From the NCBI GenBank assembly GCA_034406715.1, contig CP137870.1:1178001-1242000 (forward strand): 64,000 nucleotides of DNA. Reading direction: 5' to 3'. The notes beneath the pieces were generated by a model. The model had not been told where the DNA came from and made no database searches. It saw nothing but the letters and a program-made list of their open reading frames with translations. Position 1 is the first letter of the stretch; each line of letters opens with the position of its first letter. Positions 1 through 11,567 of this stretch are shown one piece after another. Position numbers and translations under genes: made by a program. This stretch comes from Rhodotorula mucilaginosa. Its lineage: Eukaryota > Basidiomycota > Microbotryomycetes > Sporidiobolales > Sporidiobolaceae.

Positions 1-135
1 TTTAGAGACCGAGGAGAGAGTCGAGTTGGACGAGCGAGTTTACCGGGTAACGATGATGATAGGTGGACGGGTGGGGGTGATCGATGGGCTCACGCGACTT
101 TCGCCAGTGGCGACGAGCCGCGGGAGGACGAGTTC

Positions 136-3020
136 TCACGGACGGAACTCGCCGCCGCTGCCGGGTGGAGGACTGTGCTGGTTCGACGACACGGAAGCCT
201 CCATGTTTTCGACAAAGCGTTGCAACGCCGCGAGTCCCTGCTGCTTGACATTGCTCGTGTCGGTCTCGGGGCGGAAGACACGCGTCGCGCGCACAACGGG
301 CGGGGCGTCGCCCGTTCCCGAGCCGGAAGCGATCAACCGCGCGGCGGTCGAGTTGCGGATCGCTTGTGCGGCGAGGCGAGGCGAGATGGGCGACCGAGGC
401 GGGTGCGGAACCGAAGTTGAAGAGCCGGACGAGTGAGACGCGTGCAGGTGCAGGGACGGGCGGGTCAACGACGAAGGCAACGTGAGGTGCGGCGACGTGG
501 AGAGGTGCGGCGACCGCGGTTGCCGTGGCGAGGTCGGCACGAAGCGCGGTTCGGGACGGCGCGTCCTGCCCGGACTGGTCGGCGCAGACCGCAGCGTCGC
601 GGCATCGTCACTCTCGTCCGTCGAGCCGTGGCCGCCTCGGTGGTCGCCGGCGCGGGTGATCTCGCGCGCCCAGTCGGGGTGGCTAGCCGCCGCCCGACGG
701 AACCGGATCGCGATCTTGTCGATCCCTTCGTCCGAGTCGCGTTCAGAAGACGTGGCAGGATTCGACGACGCCTTGGCATCGTCGTCCTCCTCTTCGTCCT
801 CCTCCTGGGCGTCGTCCGTGGTAGTCGACACGTCGGCGTCTTCGTCCTCTTCATCGTCTCCGTCGCGAGACGAAGCGTCGCCTTCTTTCCTCGAAGGGAA
901 CGCGCCAGCCGAACTCGTCGGACGCGCAGCCGAATGACTTACCCGAGGCGAGGTGACCGACGTCGAACCCGAGGGCGTCAACCCGAATGCCGCCGCTGTC
1001 GAGCCCGAGGCGCTTCCGCCACTGCTCTTGCGACGGTGATGATGTTGGCGATGGCGGTCACCGCCGTGACCTCCTCGAGACGCCAAACGCCCGTCACCGG
1101 CATGGTTGCCACCACTCGCGCTCGACGAGCCGTTCCCACCGCTGCTGTTCCCGCTTCCGCCACGAGCCGGTGCCGCGCCCGGGTTCGCACCCCTGCGATT
1201 CGGTCCCGTCTTGACGAGACTCTGTGCGTATCGCTGGATCCCGGGCACGGCGTCCCACGCGTTGGTGAAAGCGCCGATCCCGGTTCGACCGAACGAGCCC
1301 GGGGCGGCTGAGCCGGCCGATTCGTTCGAAAAGGTCCTCGTTGGGGGAGGCGGAGGGCGGTCCGGCACGGCGGCGGGAGTTGAAGGCCTCGTGGCCGATT
1401 CTTCCCACGGGAAGACGGCCTTGACTTTGGACGGATCCGGTTTCTGACGCAGGATGTCGCGGTACCAGTCGTGCGTCTCGCTCGGTGGCGGCGGGTAACT
1501 CGCCGGCGGTTCGAACCGTTCCTTCTGCTGCCGTTTCGAGGCCAGGTCCCACACGTTGGTGCTGTACGGGATCTCGGCCTGCATTTGGAATTGGCCGTCG
1601 CGCGGAGGCGAGGACCGGGAGGCATCCCAGGCAAGTTTGGGAGGCGAGGGAGCTCGCTTGTTCGCGCCCGCGCCGACGATCGGTATCGGTGGCGGGAGCG
1701 AGCTCGATGATGTGGAGGCAGACGGGGCGCGCAAAGGCGAAGGCGGTGAGAGAACCAGAGTGGGCGTCGTCGGCGTCGGGATCGTCGAGGGGGCCGTTGA
1801 GCTCGCCGAGGCAGTCTTGGGCGGCAAGTCGGCGAGCTTGGGCAAACTCGCCGGTGCCCGGCGCACATACGAAGGAGGCGCAACGACCTTGCTCGCGACG
1901 TCGTACGTCGAGACGGAGCCGTAGTGCCGTACAAAGACGTCGAACCACTGCTGGACGAGCCCGTAGTAATCCTTGGCGGCGGCGTCCGGAACGTACGCAT
2001 CGCGAGTTCCGCGCCGCCACGGCTTTTCAGCGCCGATAAAGTGCAGGACCGAGACGTCCTGGCCGTGCCGCTTGTACGCCGGGGCGTACCTGCCCGAGAT
2101 CAAAGGTGATGGGTCAGCTCTCGCTCCCGCTGCACCCGCCAACCGACAAGGGGCACTCACGTGTAGTAGGCAGTTGGAGTGACGTTGTAGGTAAAGCTGA
2201 GGCGGTGCCAGTCGTGGAAGTAGTCGTTCAAGAGCCCCTGGTCGCCGCCGTCCCAGGTCCCTCGCTGCCGCATCATCTCCCGGAGACCGTCAAACGTCTC
2301 GGTGCTCGGCTCTGCGACAAAGACGCCCGAGTTGAATGCGTCGGGCCACCCGACATCGGGTGCGGCTGCGAAGCGGTATGGCAGGCGGAACAAGTGCGAG
2401 AGCGGGCGGAGGACGAGCGTGTCGGCGTCGAGGTAGAGGACCTTTTCGAACGGAGTCAGGCGGAACACGTGCAGCTTGGTCAAGCTGGCGGCGAGATCTT
2501 GCCGGCCTGTTTTGTCGTGGGGCGGGCGGAAGGTTTTTTTTTAATCAGAGGTCGGTGGTTGGCGAGGCAACGCGAGGCGAGGTCGAGGGTTGGGAGGCGA
2601 GCGCGAATTGCGAGCGAGCAAGACAGTCAGCGGCCCGCTTCAGACTCGTGTACAGGCAGTTCCCTGTGCCAGCCCACGCAGAGCGAGAAGCGCGATCGAG
2701 CGGTGATTGGGACTCCGCGCTCTCGCGGGTTTTGGCTTGGGGTAAGGAGGACCGGACTGACCGAGCAACCTGAGCTCCTCCCAGCTCTGGGTGAGGATCG
2801 GTTCGACGCCAATCACCTGGTCGAACGCCTTGTCGAGCGCCTGCATCGTCGCGTGCCCGACCGTCTGCGGCGTCGCGAGGCAGACGGTCGCAAACTCGCG
2901 GGCGGTGGGGGAACCTCCTTCGGCGTCGAGCAGCGACGACAGCGCGACGAGCGCGCCCGCCAGGTAGCTGTCGGACGTCACCAGCGTCACGACCGCGTAC
3001 CGCGGCCCATGCGAGTCCAT
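136..3020 (-). CDS. Glycogenin (GT8 self-glucosylating primer of glycogen synthesis)
   Basis: Three exons fit: 3020-2762, 2506-2161 and 2089-136, giving 852 aa in phase. The ATG at 3018-3020 opens MDSHGPRYAVVTLVTSDSYL, the usual GT8 N-terminus. Exon 2 carries the metal-binding DxD motif (VLYLDADTLVLR) and the glycogenin signature DVGWPDAFNSGVF, then DGGDQGLLNDYF. Exon 3 begins with YAPAYKRHGQDVSVLHFIG, the end of the catalytic domain at about residue 230-250. Known family role: UDP-glucose-dependent autoglucosylation on Tyr in the cytosol, to prime glycogen. The remaining ~550 residues are low-complexity Ser/Pro/Gly/Arg sequence, much longer than the animal enzyme tail; fungal glycogenins often have long tails. 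The extreme C-terminus (about the last 60 residues) is again conserved-looking (ALQRFVENMEAS) and may be the glycogen-synthase-binding segment; that last point is inference. Confidence 0.9.
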
Positions 3021-4934
3021 GCCTCTCTCCCGCGACGACCGGCGGAGGCGAGAGCCCGTCGCTTCGATCGCGTCTCGTTCTCGTCGACTCCGCCGCGGAG
3101 GGCTCGCGATAAACAGCGAGATTTTTCATTCGGCCTGAAGATGTTCTATACGAGTGAAATCGAAATAATAACTGCAGACATTACAGAGCTGCGTCGATTG
3201 GGTACAGCGAAAGGAAGAAATGCGACATCGCGTCGAAAATTTATTTCGCCAGCTTGAAGCTCATTGCAGTCCGTATGTGACTCAATGGGGGGCATCGTCG
3301 ACGCGATGCCCCTGAGAGGCACAGCCAGGTAATCCGCCACGTCTCGCGAAGCAGACAAAGGCAGAGTCGACGGGAGGGTTTGACACGCTCGAGCTTTTCG
3401 TGCATTTTCAGCCAGGCCAAGGATGGAACCCGACTTGCGCCGGATTGCCGGCTACAGAGTGATACCTCGGGCCAATGACCAGACCGTCGCGCTGGAGCGA
3501 GGCAGGTTTGCGGTTTGATCACAGCGAGAGCGCCACGGTCTGGTGAGCCTTCGCGTTTGCCACCGACGCTCTCTGGTAACTTAGTCTATGACTCTCGGGG
3601 GACGTTCTGCGGGCAAAATAAACATGGGCATCCCCCTCTGCGTACGGATACACTGTGTCTGCATGTCAGCCAAGAAGAGAGGAGGGCGTGAGGCAGGCGC
3701 AAGAAGCACTGCCGGCGCTGCCGCCTCCGGAAGCAGAAGCTCACCTTGGACACCTCTCGGTGGTGACGTGCCTCCAGCTTTGGCATCGTTTGTCACACGC
3801 GCTGATGATCCCAATCCAGCTCTGGACGGTGAGAATAAGGGCAATCCGAGAGAAGCCGGCGAAGCGAGAGTTGGAATCGGACGCCGCCGCCGGGTTCCCC
3901 TCTCTCCTTCTCTGGCACTTCATCAGCGCTCCTTACGATAGTAGTACAGCGGATACACGCTGATTCCGCTCGTACACGAGCCAAAAACGCACAGACTGGC
4001 TGTGGAGGCTCTCGAGGTCTTTCGAGAACTACGGTCCGCATGACTTCTTTTCAGCGGTCGCCTCGCTCGCTCAAGCTCGAGCAAGACAAGCTCATCTTTG
4101 GCTATAACAAACTCATGAGATTCTACTCTACTACCTAACAAGGTAGAGTCCGGTGGCTCTCCCATCTCCACTCATGGAATTCCTCTCTTCCGAATTCGAC
4201 GCTTCCCTGACCTCCGCCATTGACTCCTAGCCGTTCCTTCTCTGCCCCTCTTTCTGCCAAGCTTGTGGAGCCTGGCGTGATCCATTTGCCTTTCTCCACC
4301 TGCAACAAACTGCATACAGAGTGCTAGTCCAAGAAAACTGCAGCCATACTTGCCACTCCCTGCAGAGAAGAGAACACCGCTGCAGGCGTGCTAGGCAGAA
4401 TATTTTGCAATTCTAGTGGTCCATTCTGCATCAAATAGAGCTTCTCTAGCGAATGAAAAGAGTGAATCAGCGCTCCAGGTGAAAGACCTGCCGGTGAGCG
4501 CCCCTGCCTCCTCTGCGGAGGACTTTTCGCCACCCACTGCCCTGTCGCGCTCTGCATGTTCGGTTCCTGGGTCTTCTTTCTACCGGCACTGCCTTTAGTC
4601 TCCAAGAGGAGGTCCAGCATGCATTTGAATTGTGAACTTGCCCGTAGAGTCGTGCGAGGTGCTCCTCCCATTGGCTACCCGCATCCTCGACTCCTGATGC
4701 GCGTGTGCTGAAGTCCGTCCGACTGGATTTGTATGATGCCGTCAACACCTTTCCGAAGCCGCAAAGAGCTTAGTATGATCTCCTGTGTCAAATAGGGACA
4801 GGCAGGGAGATGAGAGCGCTTCAAGGGAAAAAAACGAGCGCGAGAAGGCTGAAAACTCGCACCCTCCCCTCTCCCGAACGCTTCTCCTCGAGCACTCCAA
4901 AGGCAATTTCCATATTTCTAGCTTATATACACCT
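3021..4934. other. Intergenic region, no gene recognised
   Basis: About 1.9 kb between the start of glycogenin and the end of fumarase. Open frames up to ~115 codons occur on both strands, but none shows a recognisable motif, a splice-consistent extension or a convincing start. It must contain the glycogenin promoter and the fumarase 3' end. No tRNA-like T-loop or terminal repeat was seen. Confidence 0.5.
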
Positions 4935-6214
4935 TTAGTCGGACGGTCCAATCATCTTCTCCGGGCGGACAAGGCTGTCAAACTCTTGCTCGTCCTTGAG
5001 CAGTCCGAGCGCAAGGGTCGCCTCTTTGAGAGTCGTACCCTCCTTGTGGGCTTTCTTTGCGGCAGCCGCGGCATTGTCGTAGCCGATGCGCGAATTGAGA
5101 CAGGTCACCTATAGAACCATTTTGTATGTCGAGGAGAAGACAATGGCCGAGAAAAGGCGAAGAAAGAGCGCGGGAAAGGAGAGGAGGAAACAAAGTCGAG
5201 CAAAAAGAGGTGAGCGAGCCGCAATATGGCAGGTTTTGCGGAGGGAGGTTCACAGAGACTCACCAGCATCAAACTCTCGTTGAGCAGCTTGGCAATCCGC
5301 TCCTCGTTGGCCGTAATTCCGACGACGCAGTTCCTGGTAAACGACCGCGCACCGTCCGCGAGCAAGCGGATCGACTGCAGGAGCGAGCGGATCATCACGG
5401 GCTTGAACACGTTGAGCTCAAACTGCCCCTGAGCGCCGGCGACCGAGATGCCCATGTTGTTGCCGATGACTTGGGCGGCGACCATCGTGAGGGCCTCGCA
5501 CTGGGTCGGGTTCACCTTCCCAGGCATGATCGACGAGCCGGGTTCGTTCTCGGGGAGCGAGAGTTCGCCGAGGCCGCAACGCGGGCCCGAACCGAGGTAG
5601 CGGATGTCGTTGGCGATCTTGTTGAACGAGCACGCGATGACGTTCAGGGCGCCCGAGGCCTCGACGATGGCGTCGTGCGCGGCGAGGGCCTCGAACTTGT
5701 TCGGCGCCGTCTCAAACTCGAGACCGGTGATCTTGGCAATCTCGGCGGCGACGGCCGTGTCAAAGCCCTTCCTGGTGTTGAGCCCCGTGCCGACGGCGGT
5801 GCCGCCCTGAGCGAGCTTGGACAGGCGCGGGAGGACGCCCTGGATGCGCGCGATGCCGTTCTCGACCTGCTGGACGTAGCCCGAGAACTCTTGGCCGAGG
5901 GTGAGCGGGGTCGCGTCCTGCAAGTGGGTGCGACCGATCTTGATGATGCGCTCGAACGACTGCTGCTTCTCGTACAGGGCGGCCTTGAGCTCCTCGAGGG
6001 CGGGGATGAGCGAGTTGGAGATCTCGACGACGGCCGAGACGTGCATCGCGGTCGGGAACGTGTCGTTCGACGATTGCGACATGTTGACGTGGTCGTTCGG
6101 GTGGACGGGCTTCTTCGAGCCGAGCTCGCCGCCGAGGATCTCGATCGCGCGGTTCGAGATGACCTGCGTGCTAGCTGTCAGCGAGGAGTTTCGAGACAAA
6201 CCGCGCGCCGGGAC

Positions 6215-6249
<35 letters not shown>

Positions 6250-7059
6250 GAACCGGTCTGGAAGACGACGAGGGGAAAGTTCTCCATGCCAATCTTGCCG
6301 GTGATGACCTCGTCGGCGGCCTGCTTGATGGCGTCGCCGACCTTCTTGTCGAGACCGTAGGTCATGTTGACCTCGGCGGCGGCGCGCTTGAGGACGGCAA
6401 AGGCCTTGATGAGGGGGAGCGGCATGCGCTCGGCCTCGCCGCCAATGTCAAAGTTCTGGACCGAGCTGTGGACAGTGTCTCGGGGTCAGCACTCGTCTCG
6501 GATGTACGCCCCGTAACTGAGCGAGGTGCGTTCGTGAGGTGGTTGCCCCACAGGGATCCCGGTCCCATGCCTCGGAATGACAGCGACCGTCCTCGCTCTC
6601 CGAACGGGGCTTCGAGCAGAGGGAATGAACAGATGCCTGAAAGAGAGACGCGCCGCACTCACCGCTGAGTCTGGGCGCCATAGTAGCGGTCTGCGGGGAC
6701 CTGCAGCTCGCCGAACGTGTCGCGCTCGACGCGGAACTTGTCCTGCCCCGGTGCGATGGTCGGCGCGAGAGACATGGCGAGGCGGTGGGTTATCGACAGG
6801 AGTATAGCAGGTAGTCAGCGCGTGCGCTCAGTGTGTATGGGCGAGCGGGAAGCGAGGATCCGGCTGAACGCGGGCCGCCGACCGCGCGACTTTGGGTCCG
6901 AGGGCGGAACACCTCATCCGGGTTCAACCGCAAAAGATCCCCGAATACGGGACAGAATGGACTCACGAGGATGGCGGCGTAGGAAGTAAAAGTACGGTTC
7001 GCAAACTGGCGCGAAGGGCGGACGAGTGCCTGCAGAGCCAACACCCGCCGAGTCGCCAA
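4935..7059 (-). CDS. FUM1: Fumarate hydratase, class II (mitochondrial, with possible cytosolic isoform)
   Basis: Five exons: 7059-6967, 6742-6663, 6465-6219, 6163-5264 and 5108-4935, 497 aa. Exon 1 encodes exactly 31 residues of Arg/Ala-rich amphipathic presequence (starting [10 protein letters not shown]). Exon 2 begins [20 protein letters not shown]. Class II signatures are clear: [32 protein letters not shown] and the catalytic loop [13 protein letters not shown]. The C-terminus is [11 protein letters not shown]. It converts fumarate to malate in the TCA cycle; the fungal enzyme also acts in cytosol and nucleus. The 3' splice site of intron 1 lies inside an open stretch starting with an ATG at 6775 ([11 protein letters not shown]) that runs in frame into exon 2. 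A transcript starting inside intron 1 would therefore give a presequence-free enzyme. Identity is near certain; the second isoform is inference. Confidence 0.96.
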
Positions 7060-7992
7060 CGCACCGCACCGTCAGCCCTGGACACCGCAGCGAAACAGCG
7101 AGGGAAAGTAGAGACGCACCTTGGCAGAGCGGGAGAGCATCCTGGGTCCTGTCTCTATGCGGGTAACGTAGATCTATGTGGTACGATGCACAGAAGAGCG
7201 GAAAAGAGAAAGTCGGCGAGGAATTTCTCACCGGCACAACTTTGTCGAATTCCGACTGCCTCGGCTCTCGCTCTCACTCCCTCCGAGGGCTCACTGTCCT
7301 CATAGTGCCCTCTTGCACCTCTGCTGCTACCACCTGGACGCTTGACCGAGCCTCTAGGCGCGCCGAGGCATGTGCCGCGGCTTGCGATCCTCGGAGCGTT
7401 TCGGCTAAATTTTCACCTCTCGCACCCGTCGATTTGAGGTACACAGCACCAGGCTCACGGACTTCGGGACGACACCGCGTCGCAGCTGCTCACACTCTCT
7501 TGCACACGCCCGGGCGCAATGCCTGCCGCTTGCGCCCCCGCCACATGCACCATCGACGCTGCTAATTCGGCGGTGGTCTCATCGCACGGGCATCCGCTTT
7601 CCCCCAGCGCTGCTGCCGGTCTCAAAGCTGAACCATACTATGCTTTGCACAACCGGCGCCGATGTCTCTGCATCCTGGTGCCTCGGTCCCGCTTGTCGAG
7701 GTTCCCCTTATCAGCTTTTTTCCCCCGTGCGGCGAGAACAGTCATCCCGGCTTACGCCCCGCGCCCCCGCGACGTACGCCAAGCTTGACCATCAAGTGCA
7801 GCGCCGCCACAGAGGCAAGCACCGCCACGGATAAGTCGAGAGGGCTAGAGCTTCACCGCGTGACCGTGCAGAGGTCCGCGGACAAGCCGGTTTGTCACTC
7901 CGTCGTCGTCTGGAGCTCTCCTCCCTTTTGACTCGTTCACCTACCTGCTTCACCACCCTTGCGTGAACCCGCAAAAGTCGCTCCTCCACACC
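7060..7992. other. Intergenic: divergent promoters of FUM1 and tandem gene A
   Basis: About 930 bp between two divergently transcribed genes. Open frames on both strands have no recognisable motif. The right-hand part contains the CGG-N5-CCG element listed separately, about 100 bp before the start of gene A. Confidence 0.5.
7876..7889 (+). promoter_or_regulatory. CGG-N5-CCG element upstream of tandem gene A
   Basis: The sequence CCGCGGACAAGCCG lies 103 bp before the ATG of gene A. Its core, CGGACAAGCCG, is an inverted CGG/CCG pair with a 5-bp spacer, the geometry of sites bound by fungal Zn2Cys6 dimers. The same core precedes genes B and C and the PL14-like gene. The regulatory role is inferred from position and recurrence only. 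Confidence 0.45.
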
Positions 7993-9593
7993 ATGTCGCA
8001 ACACGCCGTTCGCACCATTACCGACACCAGGTCGCATACCGACCCGCTGCCAACCTTCCGCACGAACCCTGATGTGCCCTTCGCCGAGTTTGTGGCCCAA
8101 CAAGCGCGTCTCGGCGAGCAGCTGAATCATCTGGAATCTGCCGTGGGTCGGTTCTCAGAGCCGCGGAAGAATCGGACCCCTGCACGGCGGGCAGCCGACA
8201 AAGAGACGCGTGACAATTTCGACACGGCGTCCGAGGCCGTTAACGGTATCTTGCATCGCCTGCAAACTACCTTCCCAAACGAGAGAGCGTGGTCCAAGGC
8301 CGACAAAGCTGACATGCTCAGCTCCGTGGACCCTTTCGCGAACCCTATCCGGGAGGGGTTTGTCAAGACTTTCCAGGCGTCGCTCACGGACAGGCTGTTC
8401 GAGCTTCACAAAGCGGTCAAAGACCTTGTCACGACTCCTACTTTGGACCGCTCGGAGGACGTTATTGTGCGCAGACTATGACTCTTCCTGGTTGGTGAGG
8501 GAGGAAGGCTGCAGCTGATCTGGTGTCCTTATGTGGTGCAGATCAGTGCCGTGATCGAACTAGGCCAATGCATTGCATGTCCAGAGAACTTGTTGCTTAC
8601 AGTCGGGCCCCGCATTGACCGTGCAGTGATGCAGGACAACTTTGACATGTCAAGTCCGGCTCGTCGCGGACACATTCCGTCCGAGTACTTTGCAAAGCAG
8701 ATTAGCGTAAACGGTGTTTCGCGGCCCCCTGCAGACTCCGATTGCCTGTAATCTTTGCTTGACAACACGAGCCTGCTTACTCTAGTCTACAAACAGATCC
8801 ACGGCGAATGCGATTGCCGTATGCTCGCCACAATCCTGAGCGGCCTTCATGACGTCGCCACCGCCCTGCTCGGACATGCGAAGAAAGAGGATCTCACTCG
8901 GTTCAACACATTGTTTTCAGTTACAGAGCCTTCAGTCTGGCGCATGCTAGACATAGTGAATCCAGCAGGTGGGTGTCAAGGGAGAACAACACAAGGCTTC
9001 AGGGCAACGTACGGTCGGCTGCTGTTCGAAGGAGCCCATCACACTGACTATATAGCGGAGCTATTGCCGGAAGACGAGCGTCTGCCTTATCTGGTGGGGG
9101 ACTTTACATTCTCATGAAAGAGTTGTCACAACTTTGCTATTGTTACATTTGTTTTCATCAGCTGACCGAGTTTGAACATTTGGACCGCCTTGTGGCAAGT
9201 TTTCTCGGTCTTGTTCCCCCCTCCTTGCCGTTGTTCCTGACGATGTTGTTGACCATGATGCGCTACATTCCACACAGCGGGATGGCTTGCAAGCTTGGAA
9301 GCTTGCGCATGAAGAAGGCGGCGAGCGCTCTTTCTCGGTGAGAAGCGCAGTGTTCCTTTCCTACCACAGCGCTGACTTGCTATCTTGTACAGAAACATCT
9401 TCTGGGTCCTGCGACGGGCATGTCGTACCTGTCCCCGCGATATCGAGCCATCTACAACAGTCAGAGTGTCTGCGTTCCGCGGCCTTCGCCACCGCTTCTA
9501 AATCCTGCTCTGCTTCTTTCCACCTCTTTTCCCCTTGATCTAAAAACACAGCCAAGGTATACTCTCTTTCTCTGTGCCTGCCTTTTCGTATAG
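7993..9593 (+). CDS. Unknown protein family, tandem copy A
   Basis: I do not recognise the family. Exons supported by comparison with copies B and C: 7993-~8466 (ATG in a good context), a small unresolved exon near 8542, then 8635-8706, 8797-9093, 9162-9194 and 9393-9593. Exon 1 carries FPNERAWSKADKADM and KTFQASLTDRLFELHKAVKD; exon 3 SSPARRGHIPSEYFAKQ; exon 4 ATYGRLLFEGAHHTDYIAEL, LLPEDERLPYL; a 33-nt exon encodes LTEFEHLDRLV; the last exon has HLLG...LSPRYRAIYN. The 33-nt exon is followed by GCAAGT, so a GC-AG intron is likely. The product (about 320-350 aa) looks soluble and mostly helical, with no signal peptide or membrane segment. The last exon is longer (66 codons) than in B and C. Confidence 0.6.
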
Positions 9594-10295
9594 CGAAGCA
9601 CTGGGGCTGAATTTTCACTTGACTTGACAAAGCGGGAGGGAACACTGAGAGCGGACAGAGCGCATCTTGCTCTGAGTCTTGGCTCGTGCACTCGGAGAAG
9701 CTTGCTCCGCTAAGGCTGTAGAGGCGGACGAGTGGATGCTATGCTGATGAATTCAGCAAGCTACGGGAAGAGCCTGAAAAGATCACCTCCGTAGGGTGGC
9801 CTTCTCAGCTTGGCGCGTGGTCTACGCTGATCCGGAAGCTGATTAGCTCATCGCCCCGCGCTGCGACGTTAACGGCAGGGAGTTGGACGGACTTCTTTAT
9901 ACAGTGCAAGCAGGAACGAGTCTCCGGACAGGACACGCCAAGCTTCGGTCGGCGCGCTTTCCGGTCAGATCACCGCTCCAGAAAGACATTGCGGTCCCAT
10001 GCCCTGGGGCCACTTGGCCGCCGCGCAAAGCTTCGTCGACGGCTCTGTGGGAGCACGGCCACAAAGAGCGAGCAGTCGCGAAGGGCGAAATTATGTACTG
10101 GGCTCGGGCGCTCGCACCGCGCCGCGTGACCCCAGCGAGAGGTTCGCGGACAAGCCGGTTCGTCTACCCGTTCGGATCTCTTGCATCGTTCGCCTGATGA
10201 GTATGCTTATCTTCCGGCTTTTCACTCTTAATTCGCCTACGCCGCACACGCTCAGTGCGCACATCCTTGGCGATATCGCGCCGCATCCTGCTGAA
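9594..10295. other. Intergenic between tandem copies A and B
   Basis: About 700 bp of 3' flank of copy A and promoter of copy B. Only short motif-free open frames occur. The CGG-N5-CCG element is at 10147-10157. Just before it the sequence CGCGTGACC recurs, as it does upstream of copy A. Confidence 0.45.
10147..10157 (+). promoter_or_regulatory. CGG-N5-CCG element upstream of tandem gene B
   Basis: CGGACAAGCCG, 138 bp before the ATG of copy B, identical in the 11-bp core to the elements at copies A and C. Role inferred. Confidence 0.45.
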
Positions 10296-11567
10296 ATGGA
10301 GCCGCAGCATCCCATAGCTCCTGTGCCCTTCGCAACGCTCCAAGCCTTACTCAAGCGTCTGAAAATCCAGCAGACCCATCTGGCAGATGCGTTGCGAGAC
10401 CATCCCGAGTTATCAAGCGATGAAGGTCTAATCGGGAAACTTGCCCGAGCGGAAGACATGGATGTCTTTCGCATTGCCCGGAGGCTGGAACAGGTCGTAA
10501 AAACAGTGGGCATCACATTCCCAAATGAGCCCGCATGGCGGGTTGCCAATGAGTTCGACTCCACCATATACGCATTCCTCAAGCGGAGGCTTGTCCCGAG
10601 CTACCAAAGTGCAGTGGTAGTCAAACTGGATGAGCTTGATGCAGCGCTGCGCTGTTTCAGGGAAAACCCGGGCGAAACAACCTACCATGATGCTGTACGT
10701 ACGCAGAGGAATGACAGCTGAGTAGATTCAATTGTCACTGATAAAAGCCGACAACTTGTCAGATGCAGTGCCTGCTTGCTCACAGACCCGCCAAAGAATG
10801 CTGGATCCACTCTTCTCATTGATTAAGATGCGAACTGACCAATCCGACACGCAGTTGGTACCTAGCCTTCCGGCCAAGAAGTGCATTCCGGGAAACTTTC
10901 TTTACAGTGCTGTTCCGGTCTCAGTGATGTGAGGCGATCTTCTCACTTTCGGACCTTCCCTTCGCAACTTCTGCTGGATGTTCCGCCAGATCACTGACCT
11001 GGAATATCCCATGTAGGCTGAGATCAATGCCAGGCGCAAGCAAATCACGGACAGTCTTGAACTGCTCAAGAACAGCGCGTTTCGCCGCGGCGCCGTAGCC
11101 AAGGATGTCACCCATCTTGAGGTTCATTTTACGACAGCACACAATCGCATTCTCTGGTCAAATCTCAGCAGGGTCAAGGTTGATGGGGACTCTGGTCCAA
11201 CGTATCAGCGGATTCTCTTTGAAGCAGTTATCCTCGCTCGCGGCATCTACATGATGTTTGACCCACCGCAGGGAAAGGATTATCTGGCAAGTCTATCCTG
11301 TGTGGTCCTGCCATCCACTTGTCGTGTCCACATGCTCACAAAACATCAAGACAGCTCAAACAGCTCAATCTTTTTGACAGCGTTGTTGTAAGTCTCTGCT
11401 TTCCTACCTTTCTCTTGCCAACAGACCTTACTGATCAAGTGTCTACACATCACTAATAGAAAAGAGGACTGGAAGTATGTTTTCATCAGAGCCGAGCTAC
11501 ATTTTCGGTAAGGGGTGACACTGTGTATTTTCCAATTGGCAGCAGCTGCACTAACAAGTCACCTTGA
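10296..11567 (+). CDS. Unknown protein family, tandem copy B (possibly decaying)
   Basis: Paralogue of copies A and C. Exon 1, 10296-10694, encodes the counterpart ITFPNEPAWRVANEFDS and ends at GCT|GTACGT. A short exon 2 could not be placed. Exon 3, 10855-10917, reads SLPAKKCIPGNFLYSAVP. Exon 4, 11017-11286, is 270 nt, exactly the length of exon 4 in copy C; it begins AEINARRKQ and carries PTYQRILFEAV. It ends at CTG|GCAAGT, a GC-type donor. The 33-nt exon 11355-11387 encodes LKQLNLFDSVV and has a perfect GTAAGT donor. The last exon, 11460-11567, diverges from A and C after five residues. Exon 3 also has a strong alternative GTGAGG donor in another phase, so this copy may be losing function. 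Confidence 0.5.

Noticed and set aside
433-1311. Long plus-strand frame (292 codons) with many Arg residues
   Set aside because: It is the antisense shadow of the low-complexity glycogenin tail; Arg-rich antisense frames are common over Ser/Pro-rich coding sequence.
4115-4150. Short inverted repeat (ACTCTAC ... GTAGAGT) that might be a transposon end or terminator
   Set aside because: Only about 7 bp per arm, no target-site duplication and no coding remnant nearby.
3146-4934. Several open frames of 60-115 codons on both strands between glycogenin and fumarase
   Set aside because: No motif, no splice-consistent extension, and most begin at non-ATG codons; typical of GC-rich noncoding DNA.
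5126-6217. Plus-strand 363-codon frame opposite fumarase
   Set aside because: Exact antisense of the long fumarase exon, whose protein identity is certain.
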